From JAACFF01 sp963807975 (GTDB lineage Bacteria > Chloroflexota > Anaerolineae > Promineifilales > Promineifilaceae), in NCBI GenBank assembly GCA_963807975.1, contig CAWEDV010000001.1, positions 1,426,001 to 1,490,000 of the forward strand: a DNA stretch of 64,000 nucleotides, written 5' to 3'. Position 1 is the first letter of the stretch; the number at the start of each line of letters is the position of its first letter. A model generated the notes under the pieces. That model saw only the letters and a program-made list of their open reading frames with translations. It was not told where the DNA came from and ran no database searches. A program made the position numbers and the translations under genes. Positions 8,897-16,004 of the stretch are shown piece by piece.

Positions 8897-10223
8897 TGAT
8901 ATGGAAGATAACCCAGGTCTGGGCAAGCCAGATTGCGCCATTTGTGGCGGCTTAGGATACGTTGTCCCCGACGTTGCACCGTCCCATCCTTCATTTGGAC
9001 GTGCGGTTCCATGCAGTTGTCGTGCCCAAGAACGGGAAATGGAACGCTTGGACAAGCTTCAGAAACTGAGCCAATTGGGCGCCTTGCAGTCCTGCACTTT
9101 TGAAACCTTTCTACCTACCGGCCATGGCCTAACCGAAGGGAAGCAGCGCAATTTAGAAATGGCCTACGATCGTGCGCTAGAATATGCGCAGGACCCGAAG
9201 GGCTGGCTTATTTTAAAGGGCGGTTATGGTTGCGGCAAAACACATCTGGCGGCAGCCGTGGCCAATCATCGCATTAATCTTGGCCATCCGGTCTTATTCA
9301 TCAACACCCCCGATCTTTTGGATCACCTACGGTCCGCTTACAGCCCCAGCGCCGAAACGGGTTATGATGAACGATTCGACCAGGTACGCAATGCCCCCCT
9401 GCTAATCCTTGACGATCTGGGAACCCAGAGCAATACTGACTGGGCCCAAGAAAAACTTTACCAGATCTTCAATTACCGTTATAACGCCCGCCTGCCAACG
9501 ATTGTGACTACCAATGAGGAATTGGAGTCAATTGATATTCGCGTTCGTTCACGTATGGTTGATCCCGGCCTGACCCAGATTATGCATATCGCCGCCCCTG
9601 ACTTCCGGCTTGCAGGAGTCGATCAGCAGCAGTCTGATCTCTCGTCACTGAATATGCATATGGATAAGACTTTCCAAAACTTCGACCTTCGCGAGCGAGA
9701 ACTGCCTCGCGCTGATGCCGAGAACTTGCAGCGCGCCTATGAAGCGGCTGTTGAATTCGCTGAACAGCCGGCGGACTGGTTGGTGCTCAACAGCGTTGGC
9801 TACGGCAATGGAAAAACCCATCTTGCGGCGGCTATTGCCAATCATGTATCCAATCAAGGGGAACCCGTGCTTTTCGTCGTTGTACCTGATTTACTGGATC
9901 ATCTGCGGGCTACCTTTAATCCATCTAGTGGCTTGCGGCTGGACAAACGCTTCAACGAGGTAAAAACCGCATCCCTTCTTGTTCTCGACGACTTGGGCAC
10001 GGAAAGCGCCACGAAGTGGGCGCGCGAAAAACTTTATCAATTGTTCAACTACCGTTACAATGCTCGCCTACCGACGGTGATCACCACGGCCACACCTATC
10101 GACGATCTCGATCCGCGGCTGGCTACGCGTATGTTGGATGGCAGTCGCTGTACGTTTTTTGTGTTGGAAATTCCTAGTTACAGGGGTGGCTACCGCCCTA
10201 AAAAGAATAACCGGCGACGTTAA
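8817..10223 (+). CDS. Tandem-domain DnaC/DnaI-like helicase loader ATPase
   Basis: A 468-residue protein with two AAA+ domains of the DnaC/DnaI/IstB type. An N-terminal zinc-binding pattern (Cys40-x2-Cys43, Cys66-x-Cys68) resembles that of loader proteins. Domain 1 has Walker A GGYGCGKT (135-142) and Walker B LLILDDLG (about 197-204). Domain 2 has GYGNGKT (328-334) and LLVLDDLG (about 388-395), but its P-loop carries one extra residue and Val327 replaces the first Gly. The two domains share PDLLDHLR and FNYRYNARLPT almost unchanged, so this is an internal duplication; family members usually have one domain. AGGAG four bases before 8817 supports this start; ATG 8901, just after the upstream stop, is an alternative. 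It probably loads DnaB. Confidence 0.88.
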   Translation: MESVGEILRNSYESKSLKNTKISSNASDMEDNPGLGKPDCAICGGLGYVVPDVAPSHPSFGRAVPCSCRAQEREMERLDKLQKLSQLGALQSCTFETFLPTGHGLTEGKQRNLEMAYDRALEYAQDPKGWLILKGGYGCGKTHLAAAVANHRINLGHPVLFINTPDLLDHLRSAYSPSAETGYDERFDQVRNAPLLILDDLGTQSNTDWAQEKLYQIFNYRYNARLPTIVTTNEELESIDIRVRSRMVDPGLTQIMHIAAPDFRLAGVDQQQSDLSSLNMHMDKTFQNFDLRERELPRADAENLQRAYEAAVEFAEQPADWLVLNSVGYGNGKTHLAAAIANHVSNQGEPVLFVVVPDLLDHLRATFNPSSGLRLDKRFNEVKTASLLVLDDLGTESATKWAREKLYQLFNYRYNARLPTVITTATPIDDLDPRLATRMLDGSRCTFFVLEIPSYRGGYRPKKNNRRR

Positions 10224-10262
10224 ATGATTGAAACATGCCAGCTCTTACACAAGTCGATCAAC

Positions 10263-10961
10263 TTACAATGGGGCTAATATACGCTGACAACCTCCGCAGA
10301 TGACGATCTCGCCCTGCTTCGCGCGCGTGACTTTCTGAGCAGATACCGTTAAGTGACAGCCGCCACAACGGTTATTTGCGAGGCCAGCCACCGCCATACC
10401 CCCTTTGCGACTGCCCACCTGTTCGTATTTTTTCAGAAGCGGTTCCTCGATGAGAGGCACCTGCTTCTTGCGCGCTTCCAGCAACACGTGCAGCCGCAGA
10501 GCCAATTCGTTCTGCTCTTGCTGCAAGCTCTCCTGGGATTTCTCCCAGCCGGCTTGAATTTCAAGCAAAGATTGATCCGCGCTGCTCTTTTCTTCTTGCG
10601 CATCCTCAATCATGATCATCGCTTCCAGGATCTCATCTTCCAGGAAATCTTTGCGCCGGCCAAGCTCCTGGACCTTGTTTTGTAAATCCTCCAACTCTTT
10701 GGGATTCTTCACATTTCCGGAATAGAGGCGCTGAATGGTGCGTTTCTCCTCTGAGTTCAAGGTGCCAAGCTCCAGATTGAGCTCGTTTTGCTGTGTTTGC
10801 CAGGTTTGCAGCTCCTTATCGGCGGCCTGGGCGCGCTGCCTGGCAGCCAACAGTTCCTCCGTCTCACGCTGCAGCCGGATTACTTCGCCCAGACGCTGTT
10901 TTTTTTGTTGAATTTCTGTATCGATCTGCTGCAGCTTGTAAAGTTGTCGTACTTGACTCAT
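10263..10961 (-). CDS. C4-type zinc ribbon coiled-coil protein
   Basis: A 232-residue protein. The ATG at 10961 (MSQVRQLYKLQQID) is preferred over one at 10967 because AGGGG has better spacing. Residues about 5-175 form a long heptad-rich coiled coil with many Glu, Gln and Arg. The C-terminal zf-RING_7-type ribbon has CGGC about 30 residues before a second CGGC. The family is widespread, and its exact role is unsettled; binding to nucleic acid or to the ribosome has been suggested by its shape. It is convergent with the helicase-loader gene and has its own extended -10 promoter. Confidence 0.85.
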   Translation of the reverse strand: MSQVRQLYKLQQIDTEIQQKKQRLGEVIRLQRETEELLAARQRAQAADKELQTWQTQQNELNLELGTLNSEEKRTIQRLYSGNVKNPKELEDLQNKVQELGRRKDFLEDEILEAMIMIEDAQEEKSSADQSLLEIQAGWEKSQESLQQEQNELALRLHVLLEARKKQVPLIEEPLLKKYEQVGSRKGGMAVAGLANNRCGGCHLTVSAQKVTRAKQGEIVICGGCQRILAPL

Positions 10962-10991
10962 GCGCATATCCCCTGGAAGCTAGATGGCCAA

Positions 10992-11000
10992 ATTGTAACA
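10992..11000 (-). promoter_or_regulatory. Extended -10 promoter of the zinc ribbon gene
   Basis: On the minus strand the sequence is TGTTACAAT (TG-N-TACAAT), ending about 30 bases before the start codon at 10961. This gives a short leader that contains the ribosome-binding site. Confidence 0.55.
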
Positions 11001-11133
11001 CAGATGCTGATTGCTGCCTGTCAGCGGCAGGGCGTATGCGTTTTCGTCGATCATGCTAGCGGCAATCTGGATTTTTTTATAGCCATCGTGTGCGAGAACC
11101 TGCGCCAACACAGCAGGGGGTGCCGATCGATGT

Positions 11134-11168
11134 GATGTCGTTTATGTTTTTCTCCCAGAAACGACATC
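11134..11168. repeat. 10-bp inverted repeat in intergenic region
   Basis: GATGTCGTTT (11134-11143) and AAACGACATC (11159-11168) are perfect inverted arms around a 15-base loop. It lies in the long gap between the zinc ribbon gene and the FemAB-like genes, downstream of the LexA-box promoter on the minus strand. It could be an operator or an RNA hairpin. The rest of the 10968-11538 gap holds no convincing gene; a minus-strand frame of 169 codons spans it, but it also overlaps the FemAB start and has no family signature. Confidence 0.5.
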
Positions 11169-11379
11169 GTTTTGGCTGGGAACCGGGAACAGGAGGTCGT
11201 TGTTTTAGTTAATTGCGTTGTTTTTTTGCGGGAATCAATGTGATTGGTTAGATAGTCAAGCGGCCATGTCGTCAAGTAGTCGGAAAGTTGGGCGGTGATG
11301 TTAAGGTGCACAAATGGGGCCCGACGTGAGTAAGAGAGGGTGAATGGCTGCGGATCACGCGGGCGTGATGATTGGCTGT

Positions 11380-11409
11380 ATTTTACAATAGAACATATGT
11401 TCTTGTCAA
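11380..11409 (-). promoter_or_regulatory. LexA-box promoter (SOS-type) on minus strand
   Basis: Read on the minus strand, TTGACA (11409-11404) is followed by an 18-base spacer and TAAAAT (11385-11380), close to the sigma-70 consensus. The spacer contains the perfect palindrome AGAACATATGTTCT (11390-11403), which fits the Gram-positive LexA/DinR box GAACNNNNGTTC. A repressor bound there would block the promoter. The only downstream gene on that strand is the zinc ribbon gene, about 410 bases away, with a nearer promoter of its own. Confidence 0.6.
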
Positions 11410-11522
11410 GATCCACAATTAACCCGGACAGGAATGGGATTGTGAAATCACGGCACCCACTATCACTTTGGGAAAGCCGGCCAGGTGATGGCCCTGCTGT
11501 TATCGGGATAATGTTATTCGGG

Positions 11523-11528
11523 TATAAT
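11523..11528 (+). promoter_or_regulatory. -10 element of first FemAB-like gene
   Basis: A perfect TATAAT sits only 10 bases before the ATG at 11539, with a weak TTATCG 17 bases upstream of it. Transcription would begin within about four bases of the start codon, giving an almost leaderless mRNA. Confidence 0.45.
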
Positions 11529-11538
11529 CCCGCTCGAT

Positions 11539-12600
11539 ATGTTCGATAAATGGTTTTCATTGGGAGAGCAGCCTAGCTCTAAAGAGGATGCGCAGTGGGA
11601 TGCTTTTGTGGAGGAGCACCCGCATGGTAGTTTGCTGCAGACAACTGATTGGGCCCGGCTGAAGAATCGCTTCGGCTGGTCCTCACACCGCGTCTGGTTG
11701 AAGAAGGACGGCCGTTTCGTGGCCGGCGCGCAGGTTCTTTTCCGCTCGGCTGCCTTAGGCATCGTCAAAATCGGCTATATCCCCCACGGGCCACTCGTAG
11801 ATTGGCATGATCAGGAACAAGTGGAGGTCCTTTTCAACCAAATCGACCAATCTGTTTACCAACATGGGGCCGGCATCCTCAAAATCGAACCCCTTGTGTG
11901 GCAGCATGAGCTTCCCGCAGAAGATTGGCCGGCTATTTGTGATAAGACCGGTTCTGTGATTACGGCCGATACCATCCAACCCCCGCGTACAATCATGGTC
12001 GATCTGCGCCCGAACTCAGAAGAAATTCTGGCGGCGATGAAATCCAAGACGCGCTACAACATCCGGCTATCGGCCCGAAAAGGGGTAACGGTGCGGGAAG
12101 GAACGGCCGACGACATTCCCATTTTTAACCGTCTGATAATTGAAACGGGGCAGCGAGACAGATTCGGCACCCATGCCCCGGAATATTATCGGGATGCTTT
12201 CCAGTTGTTTGCGCCACAGCACGCGGCACTACTCATCGCTGAGTATGAGGGGCGCCCGCTTGCAGCCTCCTTCATTACCGCCTTTGACAAAACCGGCGCC
12301 TATCTTTACGGCGCTTCCGGAGATGAAGAACGGAACCGCATGCCGGCTTATGCCGTCCAATGGGCAGCCATGCTTTGGGCGAAAGAGCGCGGCTGCACCC
12401 AATATGACCTTTGGGGCATTCCGGATTTCGAGGAGGAGCAGTTAGAAGCGGAGTTCACCACGCGCAAAGAGGGGCTGTGGCCCGTTTACCGCAGCAAGCG
12501 CGGTTATGGCGGTCAGATTCAACGCACGGTTGGCGCTGCTGACCGCGTTTACAACCAACGTCTCTACCGGCTTTACAACTGGTGGCGCAGCCGCAGGTAG
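11539..12600 (+). CDS. FemAB-like peptidoglycan bridge aminoacyltransferase
   Basis: A 353-residue protein of the FemA/FemB/FmhB type, built from two GNAT-like folds. Recognisable segments are SLLQTTDWARLKNRFGW near residue 30, MKSKTRYNIRLSARKGV near 170 and the C-terminal YDLWGIPDFEEEQ. These enzymes transfer amino acids from aminoacyl-tRNA to lipid-linked peptidoglycan precursors; which amino acid is used cannot be read from the sequence. The next gene is a paralogue seven bases downstream, so the two are likely co-transcribed and may act successively on the bridge. Confidence 0.85.
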   Translation: MFDKWFSLGEQPSSKEDAQWDAFVEEHPHGSLLQTTDWARLKNRFGWSSHRVWLKKDGRFVAGAQVLFRSAALGIVKIGYIPHGPLVDWHDQEQVEVLFNQIDQSVYQHGAGILKIEPLVWQHELPAEDWPAICDKTGSVITADTIQPPRTIMVDLRPNSEEILAAMKSKTRYNIRLSARKGVTVREGTADDIPIFNRLIIETGQRDRFGTHAPEYYRDAFQLFAPQHAALLIAEYEGRPLAASFITAFDKTGAYLYGASGDEERNRMPAYAVQWAAMLWAKERGCTQYDLWGIPDFEEEQLEAEFTTRKEGLWPVYRSKRGYGGQIQRTVGAADRVYNQRLYRLYNWWRSRR

Positions 12601-12607
12601 GCAAACG

Positions 12608-13717
12608 ATGGCCGAAATGGAACCCGTTTATCGCGCTTCCAGCTTCAAACCGGAGCCGTCCACCATAAACTGGCAGCAGGCGCTGGCCAGCCTGCCCAAC
12701 GCTCATGCCCTGCAAAGCGATATCTGGGGTGATTTTAAGTCGCGCTGGGGCTGGAGCACACAGCGCCTGACGCTAACCGTGGCCGAAGGCAGTTGGGAGC
12801 CGTTGGCCGCGGTCCAGGTATTAAAGCGCAAGGTTCCCCGCCTACCCTATTCCATCCTCTATGTCCCCAAAGGACCGGTAATGAATTTCAATGACGGCGC
12901 GCTGCGCAGGCGCGTTCTGGGCGAATTGGAGAAATTGGCCAAACGAGAAAAAGCGATCTTGATTAAGATCGATCCCGAAGTAGTGCGCGCTTGGGGCACT
13001 GGCCAAGAACGCAAATCTCCCGTGGGCGCGCAGTTTGTGAAAGAATTAAAGGATCGCGGCTGGCGTTATGCGGCGGAACAGGTCCAGTTCCGCAATACGG
13101 TCGAACTCGATCTGACCCGCTCGGAAGATGATCTCCTGGCGGCGATGAAATCGAAGACACGGTATAACATCCGCCTTGCCGGGCGAAAAGATATCGTCAT
13201 CCGCCACGGTTCGCCGGCTGATTTTGCGGTTTTGGCGGCCATGTACCAGGAGACGGCCCGTCGCGACGGCTTTACCATCCGCCCCATCGATTATTATCTG
13301 GATGCCTGGCAATCTTTTTATAATGCAGGAATGGGCCGGGCACTGCTGGCAGAATTTGAAGGGGAGCCAGTTGCGGCTGTATTCCTGGTGCGCTATGGAA
13401 AGCGCGTGATCTATATGTATGGCGCCTCCACCAATCGTGAGCGCAAGCGCATGCCCAATTACCTCTTGCAGTGGGAAGCGATTCGCTGGGCCAAGTCAGA
13501 AGGCTGCGCGGTCTACGACTTCTGGGGTGCACCTGATGAATTCATTGAAAGCGATCCGCTTTGGGGGGTCTGGCGTTTCAAGGATGGTTTTCAGGGAGAC
13601 GTTGTGTGGCATATCGGCGCCTGGGACTATCCGGCACGGCCGTTCTGGTACACTATCTATACCAAAGTAGTGCCGCATTATATTGAATTTCTAAGGGCCA
13701 GACAGTCAGAGAGTTAA
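12608..13717 (+). CDS. Second FemAB-like peptidoglycan bridge aminoacyltransferase
   Basis: A 370-residue paralogue of the preceding protein. It shares SDIWGDFKSRWGW, MKSKTRYNIRLAGRKDI and YDFWGAPDEF in the same order. The ATG at 12608 is chosen because AGGTAGG lies six bases upstream and directly follows the end of the first gene; an earlier in-frame start would overlap that gene. It contains an insertion after AILIKIDPEVVRAWG compared with the first copy. Function is inferred to be addition of an amino acid to the peptidoglycan stem peptide. A decayed dehydrogenase follows about 50 bases later. Confidence 0.85.
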   Translation: MAEMEPVYRASSFKPEPSTINWQQALASLPNAHALQSDIWGDFKSRWGWSTQRLTLTVAEGSWEPLAAVQVLKRKVPRLPYSILYVPKGPVMNFNDGALRRRVLGELEKLAKREKAILIKIDPEVVRAWGTGQERKSPVGAQFVKELKDRGWRYAAEQVQFRNTVELDLTRSEDDLLAAMKSKTRYNIRLAGRKDIVIRHGSPADFAVLAAMYQETARRDGFTIRPIDYYLDAWQSFYNAGMGRALLAEFEGEPVAAVFLVRYGKRVIYMYGASTNRERKRMPNYLLQWEAIRWAKSEGCAVYDFWGAPDEFIESDPLWGVWRFKDGFQGDVVWHIGAWDYPARPFWYTIYTKVVPHYIEFLRARQSES

Positions 13718-13766
13718 GAAATTGAACCATCTGCAGCATTTAAACACCAACGTTGGAGCAATCTAA

Positions 13767-14532
13767 ATGAGCAGGAAATTTGTGGTCCTCGAAGGCGATC
13801 AGACGGGCCAGGAATTACTAGAAGAGGCGCTGCGAGTATTGGATGAATCGGTCATGGGATTCCCGCTCAATTTCATCCGCTACGACCTTAGCTTGCAAAA
13901 CCGGCGCGCAACGAACAATGAGGTTGTTTGTGAAGCGGGTCGCGCCCTCGCGAGCACAAGGTCGGCCTCAAAGCAGCCACGAAGAAAAAGGGGATGTGGG
14001 CAGCCCCAATCGCATCCTGTGCGAAGAGATGGATGCGGCTGCGGCGCGATATACTGAGTGCGTAACGAACCGCAACTAATTGACGCAACTTTCGCCCTGC
14101 TGCTCACCTCTGCCGGAGATGCAATGGTCATTCCATCGTTAAATAGAGATGGAGATTTACTCTCAGATATGGTCTTGCAGATGTTTGGATCAATTGCCGG
14201 TTCCGAGTCGATGGTCATTTCTGTTGACCAAGCAGGGGAACAGATCGACTGCATCATGGCCGAAGCGCCCCACGGCAAGGCTCCAGCCTTGGAAGGGCGC
14301 AATGTGGCCAATCCCATGGGTATGATCCTTGCCGCTGCCGGTATGCTCAGCTATCTCAAAGAGCCTGAACTGAAACTGGTCAGCCGGGGCGATTTAAGAG
14401 GCAAATTTGGAAGCTGTCTACGATGGTTTTCGCACGTCGGACCTGGGGGGCTCTGCGCATACGGGTGAGTTCAGAAATGAAGTTATTCGCCGCATCAAAG
14501 GTAAACGCGAAGTCTGGTCATCGCTGGCTTAG
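13767..14532 (+). pseudogene. Decayed isocitrate/3-isopropylmalate dehydrogenase
   Basis: The reading starts MSRKFVVLEGDQTGQELLEE, as in homoisocitrate/isocitrate/isopropylmalate dehydrogenases. It then needs frame changes near 13948 (one base lost) and near 13990 (one G lost from a G run) to recover GLKAATKKK and GDVGSPNRIL. At about 14020 the sequence jumps from GSPNRIL directly to EEMDAAAARYTE, skipping the middle of the enzyme, including much of the active site. A further frame change near 14058 gives EPQLIDATFALLLTSAGD and MAEAPHGKAPALEGRNVANP. Another near 14400 gives EAVYDGFRTSDLGGSAHT, ending at the TAG at 14530-14532. Several frameshifts plus a deletion of roughly 100 codons make a sequencing error an unlikely sole explanation. 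An SD-like GGAG precedes the old start. Confidence 0.85.
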
Positions 14533-14538
14533 CGGACT

Positions 14539-14544
14539 TATAAT
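14539..14544 (+). promoter_or_regulatory. -10 element of adenosine-specific kinase gene
   Basis: A perfect TATAAT lies 40 bases before the ATG at 14584, immediately after the dead dehydrogenase. No clear -35 is seen. Confidence 0.45.
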
Positions 14545-14583
14545 TTGTACCTTGTGACTATCAAGCACAAGAGGAGTAAAAAT

Positions 14584-15069
14584 ATGGAACTCGTCACTGT
14601 TGCAATAAAAAAACCGGAACTGATCAATTTCATTCTCGGGCAATCGCATTTCATCAAGACTGTGGAAGATATGCATGAGGCGCTGGTCACGGCCGTTCCG
14701 GGCATCAAATTTGGCCTCGCTTTCTGTGAGGCATCGGGTAAATGTCTCGTACGGTGGACAGGTACTGATGAGGAGATGATCGAACTGGCTAGAGCCAATG
14801 CCCAGGCTATTGGAGCTGGTCACAGCTTCATTCTCTTCCTGGGTGATGGCTTCTTTCCGATCAATGTACTCAAGAATGTGCAACAGGTGCCGGAAGTATG
14901 TGGTATTTTCTGCGCGACCGCCAACCCGACGCAGGTCGTACTCGCCGAAACGGATCAGGGGCGTGGTATACTGGGAGTGATTGACGGCTTCTCGCCGCAG
15001 GGAGTTGAAGCTGAGGAAGATATCGCCTGGCGCAAGGGGTTTTTACGCCAGATCGGTTACAAACAGTAG
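14584..15069 (+). CDS. Adenosine-specific kinase family protein
   Basis: A 161-residue protein from the ATG at 14584, with AGAGGAG just upstream; a longer in-frame start at 14545 would add residues of no conserved kind. The whole length matches the adenosine-specific kinase family (DUF355): MELVTVAIKKPELINFILGQSHFIKTVED at the start and FCATANPTQVVLAE, then GRGILGVIDG near the C-terminus. A crenarchaeal member has been described as binding adenosine; the physiological role in bacteria is uncertain. The length equals the family norm. Confidence 0.88.
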   Translation: MELVTVAIKKPELINFILGQSHFIKTVEDMHEALVTAVPGIKFGLAFCEASGKCLVRWTGTDEEMIELARANAQAIGAGHSFILFLGDGFFPINVLKNVQQVPEVCGIFCATANPTQVVLAETDQGRGILGVIDGFSPQGVEAEEDIAWRKGFLRQIGYKQ

Positions 15070-15146
15070 TTGTTGGCCGCGTCTAGCCGGCTGGGGCCGG
15101 TCTCCAAACCGTGCCCCAATATGAAAGAGAAAATCGAAGAGGACAA

Positions 15147-15962
15147 ATGACGCAGCGCATTCGCCTGTTGACCTTTTTGCTCGTCATCCTGGTTGCCGCT
15201 TGTTCAGCGCAAACTCCTGTCACAGACAGTACCGAACCAGCCACTCGCTCCAACCCGGAGACACCTGCAACGCCCGCTAAAGCGGAAGTAACTCGCTCAG
15301 AAACACCCCTCGACGCCGACCCATTTCTTGCACAACGCCAGGCCATGGTGCTCAGCGGCATCACCGGCTGGGGCATCAAGGACGAGGCCGTGATCGAGGC
15401 TATGGGCGCGGTGCCACGCCACCTCTTCGTGACCGAGCAATACCAGGATCAAGCGTATGCCAACCACCCTCTGCCAATCGGCTTTGGCCAGACCATTTCC
15501 CAGCCTTATATCGTCGCACTGATGACCGAAGCGGCCGAAATCGGCGCTGGAGGTAACGTCCTTGAGGTCGGCACAGGGTCCGGTTACCAGGCAGCGGTGT
15601 TGGCTGAAATCGTCGACCAGGTTTATACGATTGAAATCATCGGCGCCCTGGCCGAGCGAGCCGAGGCGGATCTGGAACAGGCAGGTTACGACAATGTCCA
15701 GGTACGCCATGCGGATGGGTATTTCGGTTGGCAAGAGCAAGCCCCATTTGACGCTATTATCGTTACGGCTGCTCCCGATCATGTGCCCCAGCCGCTGGTG
15801 CAGCAGCTCAAGATCGGAGGACATTTAATCATTCCCGTGGGACCTGTCGGCGGCGTACAGACACTCTGGCGTGTGACCCGCATTGGTGAAGAAGAAATCC
15901 GCAGCGAGAATTTAGGCGACGTGCGCTTTGTGCCTTTCACGCGCGAAGAGCGTGGGCAATAG
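15147..15962 (+). CDS. Lipoprotein protein-L-isoaspartate O-methyltransferase-like
   Basis: A 271-residue protein. The ATG at 15147 has GAGG eight bases upstream and yields a signal peptide ending in the lipobox VAAC (Cys19), followed by a Thr/Pro-rich linker to about residue 55. The rest is a full isoaspartyl methyltransferase (PCMT/Pcm) domain: FGQTISQPYIVALMTE, then the SAM-binding VLEVGTGSGYQAAVLAE (about 138-154), and GGHLIIPVGPVGG. The enzyme repairs isoaspartyl residues using S-adenosylmethionine. Family members are normally cytoplasmic; a lipid-anchored copy is odd because SAM is not expected outside the membrane. Confidence 0.88.
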   Translation: MTQRIRLLTFLLVILVAACSAQTPVTDSTEPATRSNPETPATPAKAEVTRSETPLDADPFLAQRQAMVLSGITGWGIKDEAVIEAMGAVPRHLFVTEQYQDQAYANHPLPIGFGQTISQPYIVALMTEAAEIGAGGNVLEVGTGSGYQAAVLAEIVDQVYTIEIIGALAERAEADLEQAGYDNVQVRHADGYFGWQEQAPFDAIIVTAAPDHVPQPLVQQLKIGGHLIIPVGPVGGVQTLWRVTRIGEEEIRSENLGDVRFVPFTREERGQ

Positions 15963-16004
15963 TGTGCTGAAAACCGGGCCGGTCCAAGGAAGGAGCAACC
16001 AGGT

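Noticed and set aside
11051..11560. A 169-codon minus-strand frame in the gap before the FemAB-like genes.
   Set aside because: It overlaps the start of the FemAB-like gene and the LexA-box promoter, is low in conserved motifs and has no ribosome-binding site.
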